This document shows positions 35,568-44,352 of a stretch of 64,000 nucleotides of DNA, piece by piece. The notes under the pieces are model-generated. The model did not search any database. It saw nothing but the letters and a program-made list of their open reading frames with translations, and was not told the DNA's origin. Location: NCBI GenBank assembly GCA_030432695.1, contig JAUILN010000009.1, positions 124,001-188,000 on the forward strand, read 5' to 3'. Position 1 is the stretch's first letter. Every line of letters starts with the position of its first letter. The position numbers were made by a program, and so were the translations under genes. This DNA is from a bacterium. Its GTDB lineage: Bacteria; Planctomycetota; UBA1135; UBA2386.

Positions 35568-37667
35568 TCAGCGTCTGCTCTCCAGCCGGCGCCGCTGTTC
35601 CTCGGACAGGTCGATCCCGGCGAGGTCTACCGCGCTGAGGGGACGGTGGTCGTCCAGGGCGGCGAGGAGCGCCGCGTGCAGGACCGGCGTGTGGAGTTGG
35701 TGGACGCTGCGTGCGGTGGTGACCAGCAGCTCGCGGGCCCAGGGTTCGGCGAGGTCGAGGGAGTCGACATGGCGGACGGCGCGGGTGAGTTCCTGGGGCG
35801 AGATGCCCGGGGTCAGGAACAGGGATTCGACTTCGAGTCGCGTGTCCAGGCGCTCCGGCGCGAGCGTGAGGAGGGCGCGCGCTGCGGCCGGCGCGCAGTA
35901 TCTGTCGAGCCACTCGTCGTCGAAACCGAGAACGTGCGCCTCGGGCATGTGCATCCGTGCGATCTGCTCCAGCAGTCGTAGGGTGTCTTCCCCGACCGGC
36001 GAGGTCCGGCTGCCGACCAGTGCGCAAGCTCGCCGGACCTGGTCGGCATCCTTCGATGCAAGCTGCTGCTGCAGTTCCTCCTCGGTCATGTCCTGCACGT
36101 CCGGCGCGGGCGCTTCGAGTCCGCGGAGCGCGGGGTCTCCCTCCTCGAGCCACCGATCGAACCGCGCGAGCGGATCGTCGGAGAGCTCGAGGGCGCGGAT
36201 CGACGCGAGGGCACTCGCGGTCGCGCCGTCGTAGCGCCGGGGGTCGAGCAGTGGATACTCCGAGGCCGGGAACGGGTGGCACCAGGGATGCCAGCGCAGC
36301 AACCCGCGGATCACCGGCTCGAGCAGCTCGGGTGGCCGGAGCGCGATCTCGGCGTGGAGCCGACGCACCGCGTCGTCGGCCAACGGTCCGAGATGGATGG
36401 CGAGGTGGTCGAACGCGCGCCACCACGCGGAGTACCGCTCCCAGCCCCAGTCGCTCTCGAGGATCTGGTCGGTGAGAGCGTCGGCGGTGGATCGGCCGAA
36501 GCCGACGAGTCGCTCGAGCAGCTCGTCGAAGCGCTGCGGATCGTCGGTCGCGAGCAGCTCATCGAGCACGGCGTCGGCCTGCCCACGGCTGGCGAGGGCT
36601 CTGGGGTCGGCCTCGTCCGGAGCGGCGGGCGAGAGCGTGTGGCGGACCGCGGCTTGGCGGATCCCGGCGATGATCCGGCGCGCGCGAACCGCCCGCGAAC
36701 TGTCGGCTGGAAGTCGTTCATGCATCCGGCGCAGCGGGGCGACCATCGGCAGTCCGCGGTCCTCCAGCACCGCTGCGAGGCGGAGAGCATCTTCGAGCGA
36801 GCGTTCGGAGCCCTCCGCGGAGACGGCGCGCGCGATCCAGGGGATCGCCGGCTCGGCCGACCTGCCGAGGTGAAGAAGCGCCTGGACCGCGCGGTCCCGG
36901 TCGGCGTCGGAGGAGTCCTCGCCGAAGGCGATGCGAGCCAGGGCGCGTGCGGCGCGTGGATCGTCCGGGGCGAGTTCGGCCAGCGCGCGCGCCAGGTGAC
37001 GTTCGACGTCGGGACCGAGCTGCGTCGTCGTCCCGCCGGCCTGATGCAACTCGTCGATTCCACTCTCCAACCGGTGGGCCAGCGCATCGATGGCGCGCGC
37101 GCTCCGGTTGCCAGTACGGCGGAGCAGGTCGGTGGCGAGTTCGATCGCGAAGGGACTGCGGCTGTCCTCCACGACCTCGATCCACTGCGCGGGATCGCTT
37201 CGTGGCGCGACCTCTCGGCGACCCGCCTGTTCTTGATCGAGCGCATCGCTCAGTTTCCGCAGCGTCTCCGCCGCGATCTGCCGCTCGCCACGCCGGTGGT
37301 GCGCAGCGCGGATCCCATCGATCACCCGCTGCTCGATTCCGACGTGCGGCACGGGCTGCCCGACCGGTGCGAACACCGCGACGCGCGCGAGGATCGTGCG
37401 CGCGGTGAACCAGGTGGCGGGGTCGACCCGATCGAGTTCGGCGAGAAGCATCGGGATCAGCGGTGCCGCGTCGATACCGAGTTCGTCGACCAGCGCGCGG
37501 GTGATCTCGGGGTCGTCCTGCGCCAACGACTCGTCGAGTGCGGCGCGGAGCCACTCGGTGAGTTCCTCCTGCGAGATCTCGTCGGCCGGCTCCTGGGACA
37601 CGCCGACCACCGGGAGCCCGGTGATCGCGGTGGCGACGTAGAGCAGGAAACGGAGCGGCCCTCGCAT
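35568..37667 (-). CDS. Secreted HEAT-like protein, first of three tandem paralogs
   Basis: This 699-residue exported protein has the signal MRGPLRFLLYVATAITGLPVVGVSQ. Its landmarks are DPATWFTARTILARVAVFAP, FAIELATDLLRRTG, ADAVLDELLATDDP, HPWCHPFPASEYPLLD and LAPERLDTRLEVESLFL, each aligning with the second paralog. The rest is helix-rich with repeated Arg-Ala-Leu patterns. The ATG at 37667 starts the signal; the open frame extends upstream into the foldase gene and is not used. It lies 32 bp after the PpiC-type gene on the same strand, so the foldase, the paralogs and the upstream carboxypeptidase may form one transcription unit. Function is unknown. Confidence 0.7.
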   Translation of the reverse strand: MRGPLRFLLYVATAITGLPVVGVSQEPADEISQEELTEWLRAALDESLAQDDPEITRALVDELGIDAAPLIPMLLAELDRVDPATWFTARTILARVAVFAPVGQPVPHVGIEQRVIDGIRAAHHRRGERQIAAETLRKLSDALDQEQAGRREVAPRSDPAQWIEVVEDSRSPFAIELATDLLRRTGNRSARAIDALAHRLESGIDELHQAGGTTTQLGPDVERHLARALAELAPDDPRAARALARIAFGEDSSDADRDRAVQALLHLGRSAEPAIPWIARAVSAEGSERSLEDALRLAAVLEDRGLPMVAPLRRMHERLPADSSRAVRARRIIAGIRQAAVRHTLSPAAPDEADPRALASRGQADAVLDELLATDDPQRFDELLERLVGFGRSTADALTDQILESDWGWERYSAWWRAFDHLAIHLGPLADDAVRRLHAEIALRPPELLEPVIRGLLRWHPWCHPFPASEYPLLDPRRYDGATASALASIRALELSDDPLARFDRWLEEGDPALRGLEAPAPDVQDMTEEELQQQLASKDADQVRRACALVGSRTSPVGEDTLRLLEQIARMHMPEAHVLGFDDEWLDRYCAPAAARALLTLAPERLDTRLEVESLFLTPGISPQELTRAVRHVDSLDLAEPWARELLVTTARSVHQLHTPVLHAALLAALDDHRPLSAVDLAGIDLSEEQRRRLESRR

Positions 37668-37699
37668 GCCGGCGAGGGTAGCCGGAGTATGCGGATCTG

Positions 37700-38662
37700 C
37701 TACCGCCCGCCCTCGCGCGACCGCGCCAACGCCTCGCGCACCCGGTAGCGGGTCAGCAACTCCTCCCGGAGGCGACGCCCCTCGAGCAGCGAGACCGGTG
37801 CGGTCCGCGCGGCTGCTTCGATCTCCTCGCGCACGTCGTCGAAGGCGGTGACGACCCGGCCGTCGACCCGCACCAAGTGCAGTCCGGCTTCGCTGCGCAC
37901 CGGCGCGCTGACCTCGCCGACCTCGAGGGTCCGCGCAGCTTCCGCGAAGGCCACGCCGAAGCGTTGGAAGCGGTAGCCGGGGACGGGTTGCCAATCGGGC
38001 TGAGGTGCGTCGGCGTCCGCGAGGAGCGCCTGCAGCTCGGTGATGCGCTGCCGGGCCAAGGCTTCGACCTTGGCCGGATCCTGCTGCTCCACCGCGCGGC
38101 GGTTGCCAGCGGCCAGCCGCTCGCGGATCTCGGCGAACGAGACCATCAGGTGGCGGACCTCGACCTGCATGCCGCCGGGGCCGTAGCGGTCCTCGAACAG
38201 GCGACGCAGCACCCGCTCGTCGGGCGCGCGGCGGGTGAGGACCAACGCACGGATCCGCGCGTCGCGCAGCGCCTCGAGGCGCGCGGTCGCCAGCTCGTCG
38301 GCGTGGCTGCGGCCGATGGTCGCGAGGTAGTCGCGGTAGCGCTCCGGCTGGCCGTCGAAGTCGGTGGCGATGCGCGCGGCGAGGCGGGCCTCGGCGGCGC
38401 GGTCGGGGGCGTCGAGCACCGTGCGGACGTCGGCGGGCAAGGTCTCGACGGCGAGTTTCGCGACCTCGAGCGTGAGGAGCCGGTCGAGGACCAGCTCCTC
38501 CAGGCGCGCGCCGCCGAGCACCGCGTGCAGGTGGGCGCGGTACTCGTCGACGCTGATGCGTAGTCCGGCGGCGGGGAGTTCCAGCAGGGGTGGCGGGTCG
38601 TCCTGCGCGGCCACGGCCGCGCAGAAGTGGAGGGCCGCCAGCAGCGACGCGCCGTGCCTCAC
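37700..38662 (-). CDS. Parvulin-type peptidyl-prolyl isomerase (PpiC/SurA-like), exported
   Basis: This 320-residue protein has a signal peptide (MRHGASLLAALHFCAAVAAQ), a helical SurA-like N-terminal region, and a parvulin domain from about residue 165. The domain reads VEVRHLMVSFAEIRERL, then FQRFGVAFAEAARTLEVGEVSAPVRSEAGLHLVRVDGRV, the conserved end of rotamase domains. Such proteins catalyse proline isomerisation and chaperone exported proteins in the periplasm. Its start overlaps the carboxypeptidase stop by four bases, so the two are co-translated. A role in folding that peptidase or the secreted proteins encoded downstream is a reasonable inference. Confidence 0.85.
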   Translation of the reverse strand: MRHGASLLAALHFCAAVAAQDDPPPLLELPAAGLRISVDEYRAHLHAVLGGARLEELVLDRLLTLEVAKLAVETLPADVRTVLDAPDRAAEARLAARIATDFDGQPERYRDYLATIGRSHADELATARLEALRDARIRALVLTRRAPDERVLRRLFEDRYGPGGMQVEVRHLMVSFAEIRERLAAGNRRAVEQQDPAKVEALARQRITELQALLADADAPQPDWQPVPGYRFQRFGVAFAEAARTLEVGEVSAPVRSEAGLHLVRVDGRVVTAFDDVREEIEAAARTAPVSLLEGRRLREELLTRYRVREALARSREGGR

Positions 38663-41115
38663 CGCAGCGTGACCGACTGCAGGTTGCCGATCCGCGCCGA
38701 CGCGCCGTCGACGTGCACGGCCTGGAAGTGGAACGCGCGACCGACCAGCCCGGGATCGTTCGGCACGCCGACGTCGAGCGGCGCCCAGCGGTCGCTGCCG
38801 AGTGCCGCGCCCGGCGCGACCAGCGACAGGGCGGGGTCGACCTGCAGCGTGCCGTCGATGCCCGGCAGGGTCAGCGGGCTACCGAGCAGGCCGGCGGACA
38901 TCACCCCGTAGACCACGGCGCCGTCCTGGCCGCTCATGCCGAGTCGCAGCGTGCTGCCAACGCGACCGGAGGTCAGCAACGTAGCAGCACCGTCGAGCGC
39001 CGCGCCGACCACCCGGAAGTCGTCGACGCAGGCCTCGACCAGCGACGCATTGAGGTCCTGCGCGCGGATCCGGAACCGCATCGCGTTGCCGAGCGGCAGC
39101 GAGACCGGCACCGTCACCTCGGTCCAGCTCGTGGTGTTGCTGTCCCAGGTCAGCAGCGGCGACCAGTTCTGGCCGCCGTCGGTCGAGCCGTCGATCTGCA
39201 AGACGTCGTTGGAGACGCTGTCGACGTACCACAGGTAGAAGCGCAGCTCGGCGGCGACCAGGTGGCTCAGGTCGAGGACCGGCGTCAGCAGATCCGTGTA
39301 ACCCGAGTCGACGTCGAAGTTGCCCGCCGAGGTGCCGGCGTTCGGGTCGGTCACCCAGCAGCGGTTGCCGCCCGGCGTGTGTTGGCCGTTCGGCTGGATC
39401 ACCTGCCCACCCGAGGTGGTCTGCTGCGGCAGGCCGCGCACCCACAGGCCGGTGGTCGCGGTGCCGCCCGTGGCGCGCTCGAAGCCGTGGTCGACCTCCA
39501 TGTCGGTGGCGACCAGGGTGATCGGATCGAACACGTCGACCAGCGTCTCGTCGGTGATGCCTGCGCCCTGGAACGCGATGCGGAGCTGGAAGCCCGGCGC
39601 GGCGAAGTTGGCCGGGACGTCGAAGCGCAGCGGGGTGGCGTTGGAGTTCGCGTTGCCGAGCCGCGGGATCGTCGGCGCACCCACCTGGCCGGTGGTGATC
39701 TGGATCAGCGGGTCGAGCGCGGTGAGCGTGAGCGTGCCGCCGGTCAACGCCGCGAGCCCGTCGTTGGCGAGCACCGCGGTGACCAGCCCGGACTCGCCGG
39801 GCTCGATCCGCCCGTCGCCGTCACCACCGGGAGCCTCGGTCACCGTCACCGAGACGATCGCCGGCAGCGGACCCGAGGTCAGCGCCATCTCGCGGAACAT
39901 CCGCTGGTGGCGCTGGCTGATGGCGACCTGGTTCGGCGGCGTCGGCCAGAACCCGCCCTCGTTGGAACGACCGAGCTCCGGGGTCCAGGCGATGGTGTTG
40001 TGGACCACGTGGTGGTGGTCCACCGAGCCGCCCGCCGCGATGTAGAGCAGGCCGGAGACCGTGCCGTAAGGGGTGCCGTTCACCGCGGTGAGCCGCGCGC
40101 CGAGCCGCGTGTACTCGGCGCCATTGCTCGGCGCGCCGTTCTGGTAGGCCCAGGGGTGCAGCAGCACCTCGGTGTAGGTGTGGCAGGTGCACGACTGCAC
40201 GAAGTTGTGCTGCGCCATGAACGCCTCGACCGCCGCCGACTCCGGCTCCGAGAAGGCACTCGGGCCGCGGTAGGTGTCGCTGGTGGGGTTGGTCGAGTTG
40301 CCGCCGTTGGGGGCCGACCAGCCGGTCGAGTAGTTGCGGTTCAGGTCGACGCCGAAGCTGCCGCCGTTGTTGCGACGGTTCTTGCGCCACATGCCGCCGC
40401 CATTGGGATTGGTGCTGCGGTTGTACTCGTAGCCGTCGGGGTTCACGCAGGGCACGAACCACAGCTCGCGCTCGTCGACGATCAGCGTCGCCTCGGGGTC
40501 GTTGCCGTAGCCATCGAGCAGCTCGCTCATGAACTGCAGCGTGGTGGTCATCGACAGCGGCTCGCGCGCGTGGTGGACCGCGTCGTAGTAGACCTCCGGC
40601 TCGTTCTCGTCGGTGCCGACGTTGTCGGAGATCTTCACCGCCCAGATGTTCCGGCCCTGGATCGACGTGCCGATGCTCTGCTTCGCCGAGCAGAGGTTCG
40701 GATACTGCTGGTGGAGCGCGTCGAGGATCGCCTCCATCTCGGCGAGGGTGTAATGGCCACCCATCCCGCCCTGACCCACCGGGGGCGTGAGACCGTTGAT
40801 CGAATGGCCACCCCAGCCGGCGAGCTCGCGGGCGTGGTGGGCCTCGAGGTCGGCGACCACCAACTCGCAGTCGAGGCCGGCGGCGCGCATCCGCGCGAGG
40901 TCACCGTCGTGGCCGATCACGTCGACCAGCCTCACCGGCAGTTCCATCGCCGTGCAGCCGGCGAGGTCGAGGTCGAGGCGCTGCAGGGTGGCGAGATCGT
41001 GGGCGTCTCGGACGTAGACCTGGATCAGCGAACGGGTGTCCTGGGGGGCGGAGGTGGGAGCCTGGGCGAGGACGGACGGCAGCAGCAGGCTGCCGACGAG
41101 GAGGGAGAGCTTCAT
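38659..41115 (-). CDS. Secreted M14 zinc carboxypeptidase with C-terminal modules
   Basis: This 818-residue protein has a signal peptide (MKLSLLVGSLLLPSVLAQ), a propeptide-like region and the M14 catalytic domain at about residues 120-410. Zinc ligands are His182-x-x-Glu185 (HHAREPLS) and His312 (CTCHTYTE). The substrate-binding DLNRNY motif (Arg260) and the catalytic Glu380 in WTPELG are present. The set is complete and closest in style to carboxypeptidase T. After about residue 410 come an Ig-like domain and a concanavalin-like sandwich (WVRGLPQQTT to AELRFYLWYVDS). The final 110 residues are the shared C-terminal module ending IGNLQSVTLR. It probably degrades extracellular peptides and is coupled to a downstream parvulin foldase. 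Confidence 0.92.
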   Translation of the reverse strand: MKLSLLVGSLLLPSVLAQAPTSAPQDTRSLIQVYVRDAHDLATLQRLDLDLAGCTAMELPVRLVDVIGHDGDLARMRAAGLDCELVVADLEAHHARELAGWGGHSINGLTPPVGQGGMGGHYTLAEMEAILDALHQQYPNLCSAKQSIGTSIQGRNIWAVKISDNVGTDENEPEVYYDAVHHAREPLSMTTTLQFMSELLDGYGNDPEATLIVDERELWFVPCVNPDGYEYNRSTNPNGGGMWRKNRRNNGGSFGVDLNRNYSTGWSAPNGGNSTNPTSDTYRGPSAFSEPESAAVEAFMAQHNFVQSCTCHTYTEVLLHPWAYQNGAPSNGAEYTRLGARLTAVNGTPYGTVSGLLYIAAGGSVDHHHVVHNTIAWTPELGRSNEGGFWPTPPNQVAISQRHQRMFREMALTSGPLPAIVSVTVTEAPGGDGDGRIEPGESGLVTAVLANDGLAALTGGTLTLTALDPLIQITTGQVGAPTIPRLGNANSNATPLRFDVPANFAAPGFQLRIAFQGAGITDETLVDVFDPITLVATDMEVDHGFERATGGTATTGLWVRGLPQQTTSGGQVIQPNGQHTPGGNRCWVTDPNAGTSAGNFDVDSGYTDLLTPVLDLSHLVAAELRFYLWYVDSVSNDVLQIDGSTDGGQNWSPLLTWDSNTTSWTEVTVPVSLPLGNAMRFRIRAQDLNASLVEACVDDFRVVGAALDGAATLLTSGRVGSTLRLGMSGQDGAVVYGVMSAGLLGSPLTLPGIDGTLQVDPALSLVAPGAALGSDRWAPLDVGVPNDPGLVGRAFHFQAVHVDGASARIGNLQSVTLR

Positions 41116-41207
41116 GCGACGGGAGAAAAGGGCGCGGGGCGGCGCGGCGCAGGCCCTGGAAGTCTACCCGGCGCGGGGTGGTCGGGGGATGGCGGTGGTG
41201 GAGTGGC

Positions 41208-42140
41208 TCACGCCGGGGCGAATTCGGGCACGAGCTCCCGGAGCGCGGCGCGGAGTTCCGGCACATGGCTGGTCGGGATCCACCGGTAGGGCCAGCGCAT
41301 CCGGTTGCCCACGTCACACCAGCCGCCGACCAGTGCCATCAGCCGGTCACAGGCGGCATTGCAGTAGCCGTCGCGGGTGATGAAGGGTGCGATGTGCTCG
41401 GCCATGAAGGTCCGGAGGCGGCCTTCGAGTTCGAGGGCACCGTCGAGGTCGTCGTGCATGCGGTCGGTCCAGGTCTGGGCGGCGCTGGGGTTCAGGCAGG
41501 CGACGTTGGAGTAGGCGCCGCGCGCACCGCGCTGGACCCCGCTGGCCAGCAGGTGGCCGGGAACGAACACGCTGAGCTGGGGCACGTGCTCGCGCATCTC
41601 CGCGAACCAATCGTCGTCACCGCCGGCGGTCTTCCAGCCGATCAACGACGGCACCCGTGCCGCGAGTCGACCGACCGCGGCGGGACGGAGCACCCGCTTG
41701 GCGTGCGGCGGGTTGTAGAGCACCAGCGGGATGTCTCCGGCGACCTCGGCCATGCCGTCCAGGAAGGCGAGCGCCTCGTCGTCGGTGACCGGGAACCAGT
41801 CGGGCAGGATCACCTGCACCGCGCTCGGAGCGAGGGCGACGCTGCGGCGCAGGCGTTCACGCGCGATCTGCGCCGAGGGATGCGAGACGCCGATCTGGAA
41901 TGGCATGTCCGCAGCGTTGCACCACTTGGCGAGCAACTCGGCGACCGAGTCGAACTCCGCCTCGGTCTGGCAATGGAACTCGCCGGCCGTGCCGTGCGAG
42001 TAGATGCCGTCGACCGGCACCGCACAGAGCGCCGCGATCTGGGCGTCGATCCGGCCGAGGTCGAGCGAGTCGTCGTCGTTCCAGGCCGAGAGGAGGGTGG
42101 CCCAGTTGCCGTGGAGGGTCTCGGCGGTGAGGGGTCGCAT
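41208..42140 (-). CDS. Dihydrodipicolinate synthase/N-acetylneuraminate lyase family protein
   Basis: This 310-residue TIM-barrel class I aldolase has GTAGE at about residues 50-54 (usual pyruvate-carboxylate site GTTGE), Tyr142 in LYNPPHAKR, and the Schiff-base Lys170 in IGWKTAGG. The catalytic set is complete. Substrate residues are not those of a clear DapA, and no lysine-pathway genes are nearby. It may be an N-acetylneuraminate, 2-keto-3-deoxy-sugar or related aldolase. The C-terminus has a run of Trp, Arg and Pro unlike DapA (RMRWPYRWIPTSHVP). It is a single gene, divergent from a secreted protein gene with 209 bp between. Confidence 0.85.
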   Translation of the reverse strand: MRPLTAETLHGNWATLLSAWNDDDSLDLGRIDAQIAALCAVPVDGIYSHGTAGEFHCQTEAEFDSVAELLAKWCNAADMPFQIGVSHPSAQIARERLRRSVALAPSAVQVILPDWFPVTDDEALAFLDGMAEVAGDIPLVLYNPPHAKRVLRPAAVGRLAARVPSLIGWKTAGGDDDWFAEMREHVPQLSVFVPGHLLASGVQRGARGAYSNVACLNPSAAQTWTDRMHDDLDGALELEGRLRTFMAEHIAPFITRDGYCNAACDRLMALVGGWCDVGNRMRWPYRWIPTSHVPELRAALRELVPEFAPA

Positions 42141-42349
42141 CGCGCTCCATCGGAACGGATCGGCAGATGGTGGTCACCTTCCGCGCGACCACGAATTGTC
42201 GTGTGACGGATCGTCGCCTCGGTTGCTCCTCTCCGCGAACGGTCGCGGCGTCTCTGCCGCACGATTCGCCGAAGCCGACGGGGCCGGGTGCCCGCGGAGT
42301 TCGGCAGGTCCCGATCCCCGGAATCCAGCTACCTGGAGAGAGCAGAGCG

Positions 42350-44326
42350 ATGAGGAGAATCTGGTGCAGGTCCGCCGCGATGAGTGCCGCGGTGGTTTCG
42401 ATGATGGCTTCGGTGTCCGGGCAGTGGGGTCAGCTCCCGGGCGCGACGGTCGAGGCCACCGAGGCGTTCCACGTGCTCGCTGGTTCCGGTGGCCAGGCGC
42501 ACGCCTTCTCGGCGATGGCGCAGAACTGGCTGCCGCTCGGGCTGGTCAACAACGACCCGGGCATCATGGCGCCGGCGATCCGGACCGGCGACTGGACGGC
42601 GCTGGTCCGCACCTCACCGGGCGGCTACCGGGCCTACAGTGCGCGGTTGCACGACTACGCCGACATCCAGTTCACCGACCATCCCGACCAGATCCTGATC
42701 TGCGTCGAGGACGACGTGATCCTGATCGTGGGCAATCGGCCGGGCCAGCCGACCACCCAGGCCTGCGCCTACAGCGCGCAGACCAACCGCTGGCGGTTCG
42801 TCAACGTCGGCGACGCAGGTGTGCGGAGCCATGCGTGTTCGCGGTTCGTGGCGGGGGTGATCCGCGCCAGTGACAACCGTGCCTTCGGCTTCAGCGCGCG
42901 CCGGGGCGAGTGGGTCGGCACGGGCGGCAATGCGGTCTGCACCCTGCAGGCCGACGGCAACGTGCTGCTGATCGACAATCCGGCGCCGGTGGCGGCCAAG
43001 GCGTTCAGCGGCGTGCTCGGCGAGTGGGCCGCTTCACCGCAGCAGGATCCGGGCAGCGTCGAGCAGATCGACCACAACGTGGCGTTCGTGCGCGAGAGCA
43101 ACGGCGGCCGGACTCCATTCCTCACCGCCTACAGCGCCTACACCGGGACCTGGGTACGCGGCAGCGCGTCGCTGGGTCCGGTGACCCTCGGCGACAACGT
43201 GGTGCATGCGCACGGCGTCGCCAACCCGCACCAGCAATACGCCTTCGGTGCCTGGCCCGGCATCTGGCAGAACACCAGCCTGCCGAGCGGGTCCATGTTC
43301 GGGGTGCAGGTGGACGACGATCTCGTCCTCGTCCACGACGTCAGCAACGCCCAGGCGCATGCCTTCAGCGGAGTCGCGGTCGGCACCTGGCAATCGCAGG
43401 CGGTCTCCGCGGGATCGAGCGTGTTCGTGGCCGACCACCTGGCGGTCGGAGATCTCGGTTCACTGACCGTCGCGTACTCCGCGGGCACCGCGCAGTGGGC
43501 AGCGCCGATCCTGCATGGCTCCGGTGCGATGGTGTCGACCGATGGCGTGTCGTTCTTCTACGGGTCCAGCGGACGCACCGCCTTCACGACCCGCGGGGGC
43601 GACTGGGTCAACGAGGTCCGCAGCTCCGGCACCCACATCCAGATGACCGGCTTCCACTTCGTCAGCGAGTACAACCAGACCGCCGAGGAGCAGTCGATCT
43701 TCCACGAGCGGCTGAACGCGTGGGTGAAGGTGCCGCTCAGCGGTGCTGGCTCGCTGAGCCGCTACACCAAGCACCAGAACCTGCTGCTCGCGAGCTACAG
43801 CGGCGCCGGCTTCGAACTGGTCGGGATCAGCGCGCAGCGTGGCGACGCGGTGCCGGCTCCCGGGTTCGTGGCACCACGCGCCGATTGGGGGATCGACGAG
43901 AACGTCGGCTGGGCCCTCGACGCGCGGGGCACACTGCATGCCTTCGGCAGCCCGGACGCGACCCACTCGATGTTCCAGTACCCGCTCGACAGCGAGTACC
44001 AGGTCTTTACCGCCTCCGGCGCGACCGCGGTGCCGAGCAAGATCATGGTGCGCGGGACGCCTGGCGAGACCGCCGTGCTGATGATCGGTTTCACCCGCTT
44101 CGTGCCGCCGGTCGTGTTCCCCGGTATCGGTGACCTGCACGTCTCGTCGGTGGTGTCCGGACCGATCGGCGTGCTGGGTGCGAACGGGTTGCTGTCCGCG
44201 CCCACCGAGTTCGGACTCACTGGAGTGCCGGGGACCTTCGAACTCTACATGCAGTCCTACACCGATAACGGAATGCTGGGATTCACCCTGGTGGGTGAGT
44301 CGGCGGAGCCCCTGCGCTACCACTGA
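42350..44326 (+). CDS. Secreted repeat protein with A-[YF]-S-A...W blades, probable beta-propeller
   Basis: This 658-residue exported protein has a signal at residues 1-25 (MSAAVVSMMASVSGQ). It is built of about ten repeats of 45-60 residues, each with a core like HAFSAMAQNWLPL, AYSARLHDYADI, AYSAQTNRWRFV, GFSARRGEWVG, AFSGVLGEWAAS, AYSAYTGTWVRG, YAFGAWPGIWQN, AFSGVAVGTWQS and AYSAGTAQWAAP. Repeat spacing and the central Trp suggest a propeller, but not a WD40, kelch or PD40 type that I recognise. The last 60 residues (GDLHVSSVVSGPIGVLGANG onward) form a separate beta domain. Its start is fixed by the signal peptide. Function is unknown. Confidence 0.72.
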   Translation: MRRIWCRSAAMSAAVVSMMASVSGQWGQLPGATVEATEAFHVLAGSGGQAHAFSAMAQNWLPLGLVNNDPGIMAPAIRTGDWTALVRTSPGGYRAYSARLHDYADIQFTDHPDQILICVEDDVILIVGNRPGQPTTQACAYSAQTNRWRFVNVGDAGVRSHACSRFVAGVIRASDNRAFGFSARRGEWVGTGGNAVCTLQADGNVLLIDNPAPVAAKAFSGVLGEWAASPQQDPGSVEQIDHNVAFVRESNGGRTPFLTAYSAYTGTWVRGSASLGPVTLGDNVVHAHGVANPHQQYAFGAWPGIWQNTSLPSGSMFGVQVDDDLVLVHDVSNAQAHAFSGVAVGTWQSQAVSAGSSVFVADHLAVGDLGSLTVAYSAGTAQWAAPILHGSGAMVSTDGVSFFYGSSGRTAFTTRGGDWVNEVRSSGTHIQMTGFHFVSEYNQTAEEQSIFHERLNAWVKVPLSGAGSLSRYTKHQNLLLASYSGAGFELVGISAQRGDAVPAPGFVAPRADWGIDENVGWALDARGTLHAFGSPDATHSMFQYPLDSEYQVFTASGATAVPSKIMVRGTPGETAVLMIGFTRFVPPVVFPGIGDLHVSSVVSGPIGVLGANGLLSAPTEFGLTGVPGTFELYMQSYTDNGMLGFTLVGESAEPLRYH

Positions 44327-44352
44327 TCGCTTCCTTCGCGACGCCAGCGTGT

